Positions 35,900-47,269 are shown, counted from the stretch's first letter. The stretch: 64,000 bases of DNA from Betaproteobacteria bacterium (GCA_016125475.1 WGLR01000010.1:124001-188000), one strand, 5' to 3'. The notes: generated from the sequence alone by a model not told the origin. Numbers and translations: made by a program.

Positions 35900-36886
35900 T
35901 CAGCCGAGCAGGTGCGCGACGGCGGCGCGCTCCTCCTCGAGTTCCTTGAGCGTGGCATCCATCTTCTGGCGGCTGAACTCGTCGATCTCGAGTCCCTTGA
36001 CCATCTCGTAGCGGCCGCCCGAACACGTCACCGGGAAACCGTAGAGGACGTCCTCCGGAATGCCGTAGGACCCGTCGGACGGGATGCCCATCGTGACCCA
36101 CTTGCCGCCGGTGCCCAGCATCCAGTCGCGCATGTGGTCGATCGCCGCATTGGCCGCCGAGGCGGCCGACGACAGGCCGCGTGCCTCGATGATCGCGGCA
36201 CCGCGCTTGCCGACCGTCGGGATGAACGTGTCCCGGTACCACGCTTCGTCGCTGACCGCAGCCGGCGCCGGCTGGCCGGCGATCGTCGCGAACCGGTAGT
36301 CGGGATACATCGTGGGAGAGTGGTTGCCCCACACGATGAGCTTCTCGATCGCGTCGACGGGCTTGCCGGTCTTCGTCGCGAGCTGGGAGAGCGCGCGGTT
36401 GTGGTCGAGCCGGAGCATCGCCGTGAAGTTGCCCTTCGGCAGGTCCGGTGCGCTCTTCATCGCGATGTAGGCGTTGGTGTTGGCAGGGTTGCCGACCACG
36501 AGCACGCGCACGTCGCGGCTCGCCACGGCATTGAGGGCCTTGCCCTGCGCCGTGAAGATCTGGGCGTTCGCCGACAGGAGGTCCTTGCGCTCCATCCCGG
36601 GGCCGCGCGGGCGGGCACCCACGAGCAGCGCGTGGTCGATGTCCTTGAACGCGGTCATCGGGTCACTGTGCGCGGACATGCCCGCGAGCAGGGGGAACGC
36701 GCAGTCGTCGAGTTCCATCATCACGCCCTTGAGCGCCTTCTGGGCCTTCTCGTCCGGGATCTCGAGCAGTTGCAGGATGACGGGCTGGTCCTTGCCGAGC
36801 ATCTCGCCACTCGCGATGCGGAAGAGCAGGCTGTAACCGATCTGACCGGCGGCACCGGTAACTGCTACTCGGACGGGGGCTTTCAT
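35900..36886 (-). CDS. mdh: Malate dehydrogenase
   Basis: This NAD-dependent enzyme oxidises malate to oxaloacetate. At 328 residues it belongs to the cytosolic-type (MDH2) group used by many beta- and actinobacteria. Motifs are [12 protein letters not shown] for [18 protein letters not shown] as the mobile loop, LDHNRA, and the catalytic His in [14 protein letters not shown] 36886 has AGGAG 9 bp upstream; the earlier GTG at 36892 is too close to it. It is first in the minus-strand set and divergent from gntR. Confidence 0.96.
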   Translation of the reverse strand: MKAPVRVAVTGAAGQIGYSLLFRIASGEMLGKDQPVILQLLEIPDEKAQKALKGVMMELDDCAFPLLAGMSAHSDPMTAFKDIDHALLVGARPRGPGMERKDLLSANAQIFTAQGKALNAVASRDVRVLVVGNPANTNAYIAMKSAPDLPKGNFTAMLRLDHNRALSQLATKTGKPVDAIEKLIVWGNHSPTMYPDYRFATIAGQPAPAAVSDEAWYRDTFIPTVGKRGAAIIEARGLSSAASAANAAIDHMRDWMLGTGGKWVTMGIPSDGSYGIPEDVLYGFPVTCSGGRYEMVKGLEIDEFSRQKMDATLKELEEERAAVAHLLG

Positions 36887-37051
36887 AGGCACGAACTCCT
36901 CGGGACGATGGAAATTGACCGAACTTTTTCCGGTGAACGACCCTCACAGCGAGGGCGGGTGGTGCGTTGCCGCAAGTCAGGACTGGACGAAACCGACTCG
37001 TCGAACGCGCGGATGATAAGGACGGCCGCTGCGCTGTGTCAATGCGAGTCT

Positions 37052-37071
37052 TGTATATGACTACTGATACA
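37052..37071. promoter_or_regulatory. Candidate GntR operator in the mdh/gntR divergent gap
   Basis: TGTAT (37052-37056) and ATACA (37067-37071) form an inverted repeat with a 10-bp spacer in the 235-bp gap between divergent mdh and gntR. HutC-type GntR proteins bind TGTAT/ATACA-type palindromes, usually with a shorter spacer. An extended -10-like TGCTAAAAAT lies at 37101-37110, toward gntR. Assignment is by position and pattern only. Confidence 0.4.
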
Positions 37072-37121
37072 GTTTTGCGGTGGACCCGTACGGCAGGTTG
37101 TGCTAAAAATCCCGACCAGTC

Positions 37122-37856
37122 ATGAAGCCCGACGCCCCTTTTCCCGCCTACCAGCCGCTGTATCGGCAGATCAAGCTGCTGATCACGGAAGGCCTCGAAT
37201 CCGGCCAGTGGAAGCCGGGGGAGTCCATCCCGAGCGAACTGGAACTCGCGAAACGTTTCAACGTGAGTCAGGGGACGGTGCGCAAGGCCGTCAACGAACT
37301 CGCCCAGGAGAACGTGCTCGTGCGCCGTCAGGGGCGCGGGACGTTCGTCGCCTCCCACGCGCACGAGCGTGCGCAGCTCGCGTTTCTCCGGATCACGCCG
37401 GACGCCGGTCCCGTCGCGACGATAGAGGCCGAACTCGTCGAGTGTCGTCGCGTCCGCGCGGATGCGGCTGCCGCCCGCAACCTCGACCTCGAGACCGGCT
37501 CACCGCTCGTGCGGGTGCGCCGGGTGCTGTCCGTGAATGCGAAGCGCGTGATCTACGAAGAGGCCAAGGTGCCTGCGGAGCTCTTTCCCGGGCTCGACGC
37601 CGAGACGCTGAACGCGCACGGCTGCATGCTCTACACCATCTACGAGTCAGAGTTCCACGTGCGCATAGTCGAGGCCGAGGAGCGGCTGAAGGCCGTGGCC
37701 GCCGACGCCGACACGGCGCACCCCCTGGGCCTCCGCGAAGGGGCGCCGCTACTGATGATGGAGCGCGTCGCCTATACTTACGGCCGCCGTCCGGTCGAGC
37801 TCCGTCGCAGCTTCTGCAACTGCGCCGAGCATCACTACGCCAACATCATCAACTGA
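37122..37856 (+). CDS. GntR family transcriptional regulator (HutC/UTRA type)
   Basis: A 244-residue repressor-type protein. The winged helix-turn-helix is at about 12-78 (PLYRQIKLLITEGLESGQW, LELAKRFNVSQGTVRKAVNEL). A UTRA ligand domain fills about 95-240. It starts the plus-strand TCA cluster, 34 bp before sdhC, and faces mdh. Its position suggests control of sdh and perhaps mdh/prp genes by a metabolite of central metabolism; the ligand is unknown. No clear Shine-Dalgarno is seen. Confidence 0.9.
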   Translation: MKPDAPFPAYQPLYRQIKLLITEGLESGQWKPGESIPSELELAKRFNVSQGTVRKAVNELAQENVLVRRQGRGTFVASHAHERAQLAFLRITPDAGPVATIEAELVECRRVRADAAAARNLDLETGSPLVRVRRVLSVNAKRVIYEEAKVPAELFPGLDAETLNAHGCMLYTIYESEFHVRIVEAEERLKAVAADADTAHPLGLREGAPLLMMERVAYTYGRRPVELRRSFCNCAEHHYANIIN

Positions 37857-37890
37857 CGTTTCCCGAGCCTCCAATAAACAAGTCGCCACG

Positions 37891-38277
37891 ATGACCTCCG
37901 CGAACACACGACCTCGTCCCAAGCACCTCAACCTCTTCCAGATCCGGCTGCCCATTCCGGGAATCATCTCGATCATGCACCGGATCAGCGGTTTCGGCCT
38001 GTTCATCATGCTGCCGGTGCTGCTGTACCTGCTGCAGCAGAGTCTCGGGTCATCCGAGTCCCATGCCGGCCTGGTCGAGGTGCTGGGCAATCCCCTCGTC
38101 AAGCTCGTTCTGCTCGCGGTGCTCTGGGCGTTCCTGCACCACTTCTGCGCGGGCATCCGCTACCTCGTGCTCGACATGCACATCGGCACCTCGCTCCAGA
38201 GCGCGCGGACGTCGAGCTTCGTCGTGCTCGGCGTGAGCCTGGCGCTCACCGTGATTCTCGGAGGCTGGCTATGGTGA
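37891..38277 (+). CDS. sdhC: Succinate dehydrogenase cytochrome b556 subunit
   Basis: Membrane anchor of complex II, 128 residues with three hydrophobic helices. The family start RPKHLNLFQIRLPIPGIISIMHRISG and the heme/quinone region LHHFCAGIRYLVLD are present. It overlaps sdhD by 7 bp, as is common. First enzyme gene after gntR. Confidence 0.94.
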   Translation: MTSANTRPRPKHLNLFQIRLPIPGIISIMHRISGFGLFIMLPVLLYLLQQSLGSSESHAGLVEVLGNPLVKLVLLAVLWAFLHHFCAGIRYLVLDMHIGTSLQSARTSSFVVLGVSLALTVILGGWLW

Positions 38278-38621
38278 AGCGTATCCCGGTAGGTGCGCAT
38301 TACGGGTTGCGGGACTGGCTCGTTCAGCGCGTGACGGCCGTCGTCATGGCGGTGTACGCGGTCGTGCTGTTCCTGGTGCTGCTCACGCAGCGACCGTCCG
38401 GCTTCGAGGCGTGGAAGGCGCTCTTCGCCTGCCAGTGGATGCGTCTCGCGACCCTGCTGTTCCTGCTGTCCCTCTTCTGGCATGCGTGGGTGGGCATGCG
38501 CGACATCCTCATGGATTACGTTCACGCCACCGGTGCGCGTCTCGTGTTGCAGGTCGGGGTGATCCTGCTCCTCGTCGCCTACGGGCTTTGGTCCATTCAG
38601 ATTCTCTGGAGCATCAACTAG
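38271..38621 (+). CDS. sdhD: Succinate dehydrogenase hydrophobic membrane anchor subunit
   Basis: Second membrane anchor of complex II, 116 residues, three helices. GLRDWLVQRVTAVVMAVY at the start and FWHAWVGMRDILMDYVH in the middle are typical and contain the His ligand region. Its stop directly abuts the sdhA ATG, so translation is coupled. Confidence 0.94.
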   Translation: MVKRIPVGAHYGLRDWLVQRVTAVVMAVYAVVLFLVLLTQRPSGFEAWKALFACQWMRLATLLFLLSLFWHAWVGMRDILMDYVHATGARLVLQVGVILLLVAYGLWSIQILWSIN

Positions 38622-40385
38622 ATGGCACTTCCCACCCGAAAATTCGACGCCGTCGTCGTGGGCGCCGGCGGCGCCGGGCTCCGGGCCGCCCTGCAACTGT
38701 CCGAGGCCGGCCTGAAGGTCGGTGTCCTCTCCAAGGTCTTTCCCACCCGTTCGCACACCGTGGCCGCACAGGGCGGCATCGGCGCGTCGCTCGGCAACAT
38801 GGGCGACGACTCCTGGCTCTGGCACATGTACGACACCGTCAAGGGGTCGGACTACCTGGGCGACCAGGACGCAATCGAATTCATGTGCCGCATGGCCCCC
38901 GAGGTCGTCTACGAGCTCGAACACTTCGGGATGCCGTTCGACCGGAACAACGACGGCACGGTCTACCAGCGGCCGTTCGGCGGACACTCGCAGAACTTCG
39001 GGGAGCGTCCCGTGCAGCGCTCCTGCTGCGCGGCGGACCGCACGGGCCACGCGATGCTCCACACCCTCTACCAGCGGAACGTCCGCGCGAACACGGTGTT
39101 CTTCGTCGAGTGGATGGCGCTCGATCTCGTCCGTGACGCCTCCGGGCAGGTGCTCGGCGTCACCGCGATGGAAATGGAGACGGGCGAGGTCTGGATGTTC
39201 CATGCGCGGGCGACCCTGTTCGCGACCGGCGGCGCGGGCCGCATCTTCGCCGCGTCCACGAACGCCTTCATCAATACCGGCGACGGCCTCGGCATGGCCG
39301 CGCGTGCGGGCATCCCGCTCGAGGACATGGAGTTCTGGCAGTTTCACCCGACCGGCGTGGCAGGCGCGGGCGTGCTGATCACCGAAGGGGTGCGGGGCGA
39401 GGGGGGCTACCTGCTCAACAAGGACGGTGAGCGCTTCATGGAGCGCTACGCGCCGACGATGAAGGATCTCGCGAGCCGGGACGTCGTCTCGCGCGCGATG
39501 GCCACGGAGATCAAGGAAGGCCGTGGCTGCGGGAAGGATGCGGACTACATCCTGCTCAAGCTCGATCACCTGGGCGTCGACGTCATCGAGAAGCGGCTGC
39601 CCGGAATCCGGGAGATCGCCAAGAAGTTCGCGAACGTCGACCCGGTCCGCGACCCCATCCCCGTGGTACCCACGTGCCACTACCAGATGGGCGGCATCCC
39701 GACCAATTACCACGGCGAGGTCGTGGTGCCGGCGGGTGACGACCCGGCGGTCGTCGTCCCGGGTTTCTACGCGGCGGGGGAGTGCGCGTGCGCGTCGGTG
39801 CACGGCGCGAACCGCCTCGGCACGAATTCGCTCACCGACCTGCTCGTGTTCGGGAAGGCGTCCGGCAACCGCGTGATCGAGTTCCTCCGCGAGAACCCCG
39901 GCCACAAGGACCTGCCGGCGGACGCGGCGGAGAGAACCCTGGCCAGACTCGCACGGCTGGACGGCCAGACCGGCGGCGAGAGTGTTCACGAGGTCGGCGC
40001 GGCGATGCGCCGCACGATGCAGGCCCATTGCGGCGTGTTCCGGTTCCCGGACATGCTCACCGAAGGGGTCGAACAGATCCGGGCCGTGAGCGAGCGCGTG
40101 AAGCGCACCGAGATCAAGGACAAGAGCCGCACGTTCAACACTGCCCGCGTGGAGGCGCTCGAACTCGAGAACCTCATCGAGGTCGCGCGCGCGACGATGG
40201 TGTCGGCGGAGGCGCGCCAGGAGAGCCGCGGCGCGCACGACCGTGCCGATCACCACCAGCGGGACGACGTGAACTGGCTCAAGCATACGCTCTGGTACCG
40301 CGACGACGACCGGCTCGACTACAAGCCGGTGAAGATGAAACCGCTCACGGCGGAAACGTTCGAACCCAAGGTCCGCAGCTACTGA
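38622..40385 (+). CDS. sdhA: Succinate dehydrogenase flavoprotein subunit
   Basis: Catalytic FAD subunit, 587 residues (E. coli 588). [10 protein letters not shown] (14-23) binds FAD; His45 ([10 protein letters not shown]) is the covalent flavin site. Substrate-site residues are in [27 protein letters not shown] and [17 protein letters not shown]. It is followed by sdhB after 84 bp. Confidence 0.97.
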   Translation: MALPTRKFDAVVVGAGGAGLRAALQLSEAGLKVGVLSKVFPTRSHTVAAQGGIGASLGNMGDDSWLWHMYDTVKGSDYLGDQDAIEFMCRMAPEVVYELEHFGMPFDRNNDGTVYQRPFGGHSQNFGERPVQRSCCAADRTGHAMLHTLYQRNVRANTVFFVEWMALDLVRDASGQVLGVTAMEMETGEVWMFHARATLFATGGAGRIFAASTNAFINTGDGLGMAARAGIPLEDMEFWQFHPTGVAGAGVLITEGVRGEGGYLLNKDGERFMERYAPTMKDLASRDVVSRAMATEIKEGRGCGKDADYILLKLDHLGVDVIEKRLPGIREIAKKFANVDPVRDPIPVVPTCHYQMGGIPTNYHGEVVVPAGDDPAVVVPGFYAAGECACASVHGANRLGTNSLTDLLVFGKASGNRVIEFLRENPGHKDLPADAAERTLARLARLDGQTGGESVHEVGAAMRRTMQAHCGVFRFPDMLTEGVEQIRAVSERVKRTEIKDKSRTFNTARVEALELENLIEVARATMVSAEARQESRGAHDRADHHQRDDVNWLKHTLWYRDDDRLDYKPVKMKPLTAETFEPKVRSY

Positions 40386-40469
40386 TCGCGTCCCGGCCCG
40401 GACCCGGAACGGAGCAGGGCGATGCCCGCCCCACCGGGCGCGAGGACGCTGCGAGGATAAGAGGAAGCG

Positions 40470-41165
40470 ATGAAATTCAGGATTTACCGGTACGACCCCG
40501 AGAAGGATTCCAGTCCCTACATGAAGGACTACGACGTCGCCCTGGAGCCCAGTGACCGCATGCTCCTGGACGCGCTCGTGCGGATCAAGTCCCAGGACGA
40601 CAGCCTCTCCCTGCGGCGGTCGTGCCGCGAAGGGGTGTGCGGGTCGGACGCGATGAACATCAACGGCAAGAACGGGCTCGCGTGCATCACGAAGCTCGCG
40701 GACCTCAGGGAGCCCGTCGAACTGCGTCCGCTGCCCGGGCTGCCCGTTATCCGGGACCTCATCGTGGACATGTCGCAGTTCTTCAAGCAGTACCACTCGA
40801 TCCGGCCCTATCTGCGGAACGAGGAACCGCCGCCCGAGAGGGAACGCCTGCAGTCGCCGGCGGAGCGCGAGGAACTGGACGGCCTCTACGAGTGCATTCT
40901 CTGCGCCTGCTGCTCGACCGCGTGCCCGTCGTTCTGGTGGAATCCCGACAAGTTCGTGGGGCCGGCCGGACTCCTGGCTGCCTACCGCTTCATCGCCGAC
41001 AGTCGCGATCAGGCCACGAACGACCGCCTCGACGACCTCGAGGATCCCTACCGGCTGTTCCGGTGCCATTCGATCATGAACTGCGTGGACGTCTGCCCCA
41101 AGGGACTCAACCCCACGCACGCCATCGGCAAGATCAAGGAAGTCATGGTCAAGAGGATGGTCTGA
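40470..41165 (+). CDS. sdhB: Succinate dehydrogenase iron-sulfur subunit
   Basis: 231 residues with the three cluster motifs: [2Fe-2S] CREGVCGSDAM...LAC, [4Fe-4S] CILCACCSTACP and [3Fe-4S] CHSIMNCVDVCPKGLNP. AAGAGGAAG precedes the ATG. It passes electrons from SdhA to quinone. Confidence 0.97.
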   Translation: MKFRIYRYDPEKDSSPYMKDYDVALEPSDRMLLDALVRIKSQDDSLSLRRSCREGVCGSDAMNINGKNGLACITKLADLREPVELRPLPGLPVIRDLIVDMSQFFKQYHSIRPYLRNEEPPPERERLQSPAEREELDGLYECILCACCSTACPSFWWNPDKFVGPAGLLAAYRFIADSRDQATNDRLDDLEDPYRLFRCHSIMNCVDVCPKGLNPTHAIGKIKEVMVKRMV

Positions 41166-41181
41166 TGTCCGCGGGACACCG

Positions 41182-41415
41182 ATGAGCGACGTCGACAGGG
41201 TTCGCTGGCGGTGCCGCCGGGGTCTGCTGGAACTGGACCTCATCCTGACCCGCTTCATGGAATCGCGCTACGGGGCCCTCGCGCCCCGGGAGCGCGATAT
41301 TTTTTTAGGCCTGCTGGAACTTGCCGATAACGAACTCTGGGACTTGATCGCCGGACGGATGGATCTGCCGGAGGCGGATCGCCAGGCGATGGTCGACCAG
41401 CTCCGGGCGGTATGA
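41182..41415 (+). CDS. sdhE: FAD assembly factor SdhE
   Basis: A 77-residue helical protein with the family motif CRRGLLELDLIL (RGxxE type), which helps attach FAD to SdhA. Further conserved residues are in LLELADNELWDLI. It lies 16 bp after sdhB, exactly where it is needed, and 74 bp before gltA. A run of seven T occurs within the gene (41301-41307). Confidence 0.92.
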   Translation: MSDVDRVRWRCRRGLLELDLILTRFMESRYGALAPRERDIFLGLLELADNELWDLIAGRMDLPEADRQAMVDQLRAV

Positions 41416-41489
41416 CAAGCGGGGGATGATGCGGAGCAGCATTTTCGGCGGATTCCCCCTACAATGAAAGACTTCGAAAGACGGAGAAG

Positions 41490-42803
41490 TTGATGAGCAG
41501 CGAATCCAAAGCGACCGTGAGCTTCACGGACGGCACCCCGACCGTCGAACTGCCGATCCTGAAGGGAGTAACCGGCCCGGACGTGATCGACATCCGTAAA
41601 CTCTATGGCCAGACCGGGAAGTTCACGTACGACCCGGGATTCCTCTCCACGGCCTCGTGCAGTTCCGCCATTACCTTCATCGATGGTGACAAGGGCGAAC
41701 TGCTCTACCGCGGCTACCCCATCGAACAGCTCGCGCGCAACTGCGACTTCCTGGAAGTCTGCTACCTGATCCTCTACGGCGAACTGCCCACCGAGGCGCA
41801 GAAGGCCGATTTCGACCGGCGTGTCACGCGCCACACGATGGTGCACGAGCAGATGCACTTCTTCGTCCGCGGTTTCCGGCGCGACGCCCATCCGATGGCC
41901 GTGCTGACGGGCCTTGCCGGGGCGGTGTCCGCGTTCTACCCGGACTCGATGAACCTCAACGATCCGCACCAGCGCGAGATCTCGGCCATCCGGCTCATCG
42001 CGAAGATGCCCACGCTCGTGTCGATGGCCCACAAGTACACGAAGGGCGAGCCGTACATCTATCCGCAGAACAACCTGTCCTACACGGCCAACTTCATGCG
42101 GATGATGTTCGCGACCCCCTGCGAGGACTACGAGGTCAACGACGTGCTCGTGCGGGCACTCGACCGCATCCTGATCCTTCACGCTGACCACGAGCAGAAC
42201 GCCTCGACGTCGACGGTGCGGCTGTGCGCGTCCTCCGGCACGAACCCGTTCGCCGCGATCGCGGCCGGTGTCGCGTGCCTCTGGGGGCCCGCGCACGGGG
42301 GCGCGAACGAGGCCGCCCTCAACATGCTCTACGACCTGCAGGATCAGGGCGGCGTCGCGAAGATCGGCGAGTTCATCGACAAGGTGAAGGACAAGAACTC
42401 CAGCGTCCGCCTCATGGGCTTCGGTCACCGCGTGTACAAGAACTACGACCCGCGCGCGAAGCTCATGCGGGAAACCTGCCACGAGGTCCTGAACGAACTC
42501 GGTCTGCACGACGATCCCCTCTTCAAGCTCGCGATGGCGCTCGAGAAGATCGCGCTCGAGGACGACTACTTCGTGTCCCGCAAGCTGTATCCGAACGTCG
42601 ACTTCTATTCGGGCATCGTCCAGAAGGCCATCGGCATTCCGGTCACGCTGTTCACCGCGATCTTCGCGCTCGCGCGGACGGTGGGCTGGATCGCCCAGCT
42701 GAACGAGATGATCACGGATCCCGAGTACAAGATCGGCCGTCCGCGGCAGCTGTACACGGGAGCGGGTGTGCGGGACTTCGTGCCGATGGCAGGGCGCGGA
42801 TGA
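41490..42803 (+). CDS. gltA: Citrate synthase, type II
   Basis: It condenses acetyl-CoA and oxaloacetate. At 437 residues it is the long, NADH-sensitive bacterial type. Active-site motifs are [37 protein letters not shown] and NVDFYSGI. The N-terminal beta domain with [18 protein letters not shown] is present. Independent from PrpC at 33487. Confidence 0.97.
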   Translation: MMSSESKATVSFTDGTPTVELPILKGVTGPDVIDIRKLYGQTGKFTYDPGFLSTASCSSAITFIDGDKGELLYRGYPIEQLARNCDFLEVCYLILYGELPTEAQKADFDRRVTRHTMVHEQMHFFVRGFRRDAHPMAVLTGLAGAVSAFYPDSMNLNDPHQREISAIRLIAKMPTLVSMAHKYTKGEPYIYPQNNLSYTANFMRMMFATPCEDYEVNDVLVRALDRILILHADHEQNASTSTVRLCASSGTNPFAAIAAGVACLWGPAHGGANEAALNMLYDLQDQGGVAKIGEFIDKVKDKNSSVRLMGFGHRVYKNYDPRAKLMRETCHEVLNELGLHDDPLFKLAMALEKIALEDDYFVSRKLYPNVDFYSGIVQKAIGIPVTLFTAIFALARTVGWIAQLNEMITDPEYKIGRPRQLYTGAGVRDFVPMAGRG

Positions 42804-42873
42804 TTCGGGGATCGGCGGAGGACGCGTGGCCGATGCGGGTGTGCCGGTGCAGTGCGCCTGGGGAGAATGAGTG

Positions 42874-45699
42874 ATGATGAAGGATCTGTTGGCGAATTCG
42901 TATCTGTTCGGTGGCAATGCCGCCTACATCGACGAACTCTACGAGGCGTACCTGCAGGATCAGGAAACGGTCTCGCCCGAGTGGAAGCGCTATTTCGACC
43001 AGATCCAGGCCCTGCCCGGACAGCGTGATGTCCCCCACGAACCCGTTCGCGACCTGATCGCCCGTATCGCACGGGAGCGCGGGTCGGGCGGTCGCTCGAA
43101 TCTCGCGCCGGCCGAACTGGCCGAACTCGGCCGCAAGCAGGCGGCCGTGTTCCAGCTGATCAGTGCCTATCGCTTCCTCGGTGTCCGGCACGCGTCGCTG
43201 GACCCGCTCAAGCGACTCGAGCGCCCACACGTCCCGGAACTCGATCCCGAGCACCACGGCCTCACCGAGGCCGAGCTGGACCGCGTGTTCGACACCGGCA
43301 CCCTCGTCGGACCGCAGCAGGCGCCGCTGCGCGAGATCCTGCAGGCGTTGCGGGAAACGTACTGCGGCACGATCGGCCTCGAGTACATGCACATCACGGA
43401 CACGGCGCAGAAGAAGTGGCTGCAGCAGCGATTCGAGGGTACGCGCTCCCGTCCGAGCTTCTCGCCCGACACCAAGCTGCACATTCTCGAGCGACTGACG
43501 GCGGCCGAGGTGCTCGAGAAGTATCTGCACACGCGGTACGTCGGCCAGAAGCGCTTCTCGCTCGAAGGCGGGGATTCCCTGATCCCGATGCTCGACTCGC
43601 TCCTGCAGCGGGCCGGTCAGCACGGTGTCCAGGAACTCGTGATCGGCATGGCCCATCGTGGCCGGCTCAACGTGCTCGTGAACATCCTGGGCAAGGTGCC
43701 CCAGGATCTCTTCCTCGAGTTCGAGGGCAAGAAGGCAGGAGATCTGCCTGCCGGGGACGTGAAATACCACCAGGGTTTCTCGGGTGACGTGATGACGCCG
43801 GGCGGGCCGATGCACTTGACGCTGGCCTTCAATCCCTCGCACCTGGAGATCGTGAACCCGGTCGTGGAGGGCTCGGTCCGGGCGAGGCAGCACCGCAGAC
43901 GTGACCGCGAGGGGCACCAGGTCCTGCCCGTGCTGATCCACGGCGACGCGGCGTTCGCGGGCCAGGGCGTCGTGATGGAGACCATGAACCTGTCGCAGAC
44001 CCGGGGCTACGGCACCGGCGGCACGGTGCACATCATCATCAACAACCAGATCGGATTCACGACGTCCGATCCGCGCGACACGCGCTCGACGATCTACTGC
44101 ACGGACGTGGCCAAGATGGTCGAGGCGCCCGTGATCCACGTGAACGGTGACGACCCGGAGGCGGTCATATTCGCAACCAAGGTCGCAATGGACTACCGCA
44201 CGGAGTTCCAGCGCGACATCGTCGTCGACCTCGTGTGCTTCAGAAGGCTCGGTCACAACGAGCAGGACGAGCCCATGGTCACGCAACCGCTCATGTACAA
44301 GATCATCACCGAACATCCGGGCACGCGACGGCTCTACGCCGAGAAGCTCCTGGCGGAAGGCACCCTGAAGGAGGGGGATGCCGAGCGCTTCGTGAGCGAG
44401 TACCGGAGCGCCCTGGACGCCGGTCACAACACGAACAAGAGCATCATCTACAACTACCGTCCACCGTTCGCCGTCGACTGGTCGCCGTACACGGGCGCCA
44501 AGTGGACGGACCCGGTCCAGACCGGTCTGCCCCTGGAAGAGCTGGGGGCGCTTGCCGAACGGCTCACGACGGTGCCGCCGCACTTCAAGCTGCATCCGCG
44601 CGTCGAGAAGGTCATCGCGGATCGTCGCCAGATGGGGCTCGGCAAGCTGCCGCTCGACTGGGGGATGGCCGAGAACCTCGCTTACGCCGCCCTGCTCAAG
44701 CAGGGTCACGGTGTGCGGATCTCCGGTCAGGACAGTGGCCGCGGCACGTTTTTCCACCGCCACGCGGTGCTGCACGACCAGAACCGCGAGCGCTGGGACG
44801 CGGGCACCTACATCCCGCTGCAGAACATCACCGAGAACCAGCCCGACTTCCTCGTGATCGATTCGACGCTCTCGGAGGAGGCCGTGCTCGGATTCGAGTA
44901 CGGATACGCCACGGCGTCGCCGAGCGAGCTCGTCCTCTGGGAGGCGCAGTTCGGAGACTTCGCGAACGGCGCGCAGGTGGTCATCGACCAGTTCATCGCG
45001 TCCGGCGAAGTGAAGTGGGGCCGGCTCTGCGGGCTCGTGCTGATGCTTCCGCACGGCTACGAGGGCCAGGGACCCGAGCACTCGTCCGCGCGGCTCGAAC
45101 GCTTCCTGCAGCTGTGCGCCGACTACAACATGCAGGTCGTCGTGCCGTCCACGCCGGCCCAGATGTTCCATCTGCTCAGGAGGCAGATGCTGCGGCCTTA
45201 CCGCCGTCCGCTCGTGATCATGAGCCCGAAGAGCATGCTCCGGCACAAGGAGTCCGTGTCGTCGCTCGAGGAACTCGCGAACGGTCGCTTCCAGCCCGTC
45301 ATCCCGGAAGCCGAGGCGCTCGATCCCGCGGAGGTCAGGCAGGTGAATTTCTGCAGCGGCAAGATCTATTACGACCTGATCGCCGCGCGTCGGGAACGGA
45401 AGATCCGCGACATCGCCATCGTCCGTCTCGAGCAGCTCTACCCGTTCCCGCACGACGATTTCACCGCCGAGATCCAGCGATACCCGAACGCGACCGATAT
45501 CGTGTGGTGTCAGGAAGAACCCGGCAATCAGGGCGCGTGGCACCGGATCCAGCATTACCTCCACCGCCACATGCGTCCCGAGCAGAAACTCCGCTACGCG
45601 CTGCGTCCCTCGAGCGCGTCACCCGCGGGGGGGTATCTCGCGTTACACAACCAGAGGCAGAAGGCAGTTATTGATGCGGCGTTGAAGCTGGGTGGCTGA
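42874..45699 (+). CDS. sucA: 2-oxoglutarate dehydrogenase E1 component
   Basis: Thiamine-diphosphate enzyme, about 941 residues. Family motifs: N-terminal SYLFGGNAAYIDELYEAYLQD, HRGRLNVLVNILGK, the TPP region GDAAFAGQG to NNQIGFTTSDP, and C-terminal GYEGQGPEHSSARLERFLQ. Three consecutive possible starts exist (GTG 42871, ATG 42874, ATG 42877); GGGAG at 42861-42865 favours 42874. sucB follows after 50 bp. Confidence 0.97.
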   Translation: MMKDLLANSYLFGGNAAYIDELYEAYLQDQETVSPEWKRYFDQIQALPGQRDVPHEPVRDLIARIARERGSGGRSNLAPAELAELGRKQAAVFQLISAYRFLGVRHASLDPLKRLERPHVPELDPEHHGLTEAELDRVFDTGTLVGPQQAPLREILQALRETYCGTIGLEYMHITDTAQKKWLQQRFEGTRSRPSFSPDTKLHILERLTAAEVLEKYLHTRYVGQKRFSLEGGDSLIPMLDSLLQRAGQHGVQELVIGMAHRGRLNVLVNILGKVPQDLFLEFEGKKAGDLPAGDVKYHQGFSGDVMTPGGPMHLTLAFNPSHLEIVNPVVEGSVRARQHRRRDREGHQVLPVLIHGDAAFAGQGVVMETMNLSQTRGYGTGGTVHIIINNQIGFTTSDPRDTRSTIYCTDVAKMVEAPVIHVNGDDPEAVIFATKVAMDYRTEFQRDIVVDLVCFRRLGHNEQDEPMVTQPLMYKIITEHPGTRRLYAEKLLAEGTLKEGDAERFVSEYRSALDAGHNTNKSIIYNYRPPFAVDWSPYTGAKWTDPVQTGLPLEELGALAERLTTVPPHFKLHPRVEKVIADRRQMGLGKLPLDWGMAENLAYAALLKQGHGVRISGQDSGRGTFFHRHAVLHDQNRERWDAGTYIPLQNITENQPDFLVIDSTLSEEAVLGFEYGYATASPSELVLWEAQFGDFANGAQVVIDQFIASGEVKWGRLCGLVLMLPHGYEGQGPEHSSARLERFLQLCADYNMQVVVPSTPAQMFHLLRRQMLRPYRRPLVIMSPKSMLRHKESVSSLEELANGRFQPVIPEAEALDPAEVRQVNFCSGKIYYDLIAARRERKIRDIAIVRLEQLYPFPHDDFTAEIQRYPNATDIVWCQEEPGNQGAWHRIQHYLHRHMRPEQKLRYALRPSSASPAGGYLALHNQRQKAVIDAALKLGG

Positions 45700-45749
45700 C
45701 GGCGGGCCCACGACCAGAGATCCGCCAGTGATGAAGAGGTGAACGAGCT

Positions 45750-47003
45750 ATGCTCATTGAAGTGAAGGTGCCCGCGCTTTCCGAGTCGGTGGCGGAAGCG
45801 ACGTTGCTGAAATGGCACAAGCGCGAAGGGGACTTCGTGCAGCGCGACGAGAATCTCATCGACATCGAGACGGACAAGGTGGTGCTGGAACTGCCGGCAC
45901 CCGAGGGTGGCGTGATCGCGAAGATCACCAAGGACGACGGCAGCACGGTCGTCGCCGACGAAATCATCGCGACCATCGACACCGAGGCGAAGGCGCAGCC
46001 CAGGGTGGCCGTCGCGGGAAGTTCCGATGGCGGAACCGCCAGAAAGCCGGCGACGCCACCGCCTGCGCCTGCCGCGCCGGCCAGACCGCCATCGGGCGAG
46101 GTGATCGCGATGCCCGCGGCGAAGAAGCTCGCGGCGGACCACAACCTCGACGTTGCCGGCATCTCCGGCTCGGGTCGCGGCGGACGGGTCACGAAGGACG
46201 ACGTTGCCCAGGCGATCGCCGGGAAGCCTGCCGCCAAGGCCCCTTCGCGACCCGAGAGCGTGCCGATGCCCACCCCGGTGGACGTCGAGGCGCTGCTCGG
46301 CGACCGGCCGGAGAAGCGCGTGCCGATGTCCCGGCTGCGCCAGCGCATCGCCGAGCGTCTCGTCCAGTCCCAGCACACCGCAGCGATCCTCACGACGTTC
46401 AACGAAGTGAACATGCAGGCTGTGATCGATCTGCGCGCGCGCTTCAAGGACCGGTTCGAGAAGGAACACGGCGTGAAGCTCGGCTTCATGTCGTTCTTCG
46501 TGAAGGCCTGTGTCGCGGCACTGAAGAAATACCCGGTCCTGAACGCTTCCGTCGATGGCAGCGACATCATCTATCACGGCTACTTCGACGTCGGCATCGC
46601 GGTGGGCAGTCCCCGCGGTCTCGTGGTCCCGATCGTGCGCAATGCGGATCAGCTCTCGCTCGCCGACATCGAGAAGCAGATCGCCGACTACGGCAAGCGC
46701 GCCCAGGAGGGCAAGCTCACGATCGAGGAAATGACGGGCGGCACGTTCTCCATCTCCAATGGCGGGGTGTTCGGGTCCATGCTCTCGACGCCGATCATCA
46801 ATCCCCCCCAGAGCGCGATCCTCGGCGTGCACGCGACCAAGGACCGACCGGTCGTGGAGAACGGCCAGATCGTGATCCGGCCCATGAACTACCTCGCGAT
46901 GTCCTACGACCACCGCATCATCGACGGTCGCGAAGCAGTGCTCGGTCTGGTCGCGATCAAGGAGGCGCTGGAGGATCCGACGCGGCTGCTGCTCGACGTC
47001 TGA
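45750..47003 (+). CDS. sucB: Dihydrolipoyllysine-residue succinyltransferase (E2)
   Basis: 417 residues in the usual order: lipoyl domain with Lys43 in ETDKVVLE, a Pro/Ala linker, an E3-binding domain ([30 protein letters not shown]), and the catalytic domain ending [12 protein letters not shown]. It forms the core of the 2-oxoglutarate dehydrogenase complex with SucA and Lpd. Confidence 0.97.
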   Translation: MLIEVKVPALSESVAEATLLKWHKREGDFVQRDENLIDIETDKVVLELPAPEGGVIAKITKDDGSTVVADEIIATIDTEAKAQPRVAVAGSSDGGTARKPATPPPAPAAPARPPSGEVIAMPAAKKLAADHNLDVAGISGSGRGGRVTKDDVAQAIAGKPAAKAPSRPESVPMPTPVDVEALLGDRPEKRVPMSRLRQRIAERLVQSQHTAAILTTFNEVNMQAVIDLRARFKDRFEKEHGVKLGFMSFFVKACVAALKKYPVLNASVDGSDIIYHGYFDVGIAVGSPRGLVVPIVRNADQLSLADIEKQIADYGKRAQEGKLTIEEMTGGTFSISNGGVFGSMLSTPIINPPQSAILGVHATKDRPVVENGQIVIRPMNYLAMSYDHRIIDGREAVLGLVAIKEALEDPTRLLLDV

Positions 47004-47269
47004 GTTCCGCGTCGCATGCGGGGGCGAACTGACGCCTCCGCGCACGCCCGCGAGGCGTCCGGACCGGGCGCACCGCGTCCCGGCCGACTGCCCGGGGCGC
47101 CTATACTTTGCAGCGCGCCGGACGACTGATCCGGCCCGACAGAATTCGTACGGAATGCGTACGTCGGGGCACGGGGCAACGAAGCGCCCGGTGACCGCCG
47201 GCACGGCGAGGCATCATGAAACATCGTGAGTCGACGTACGCATCCCCGGTGACCGACCAGAGGAACAAG

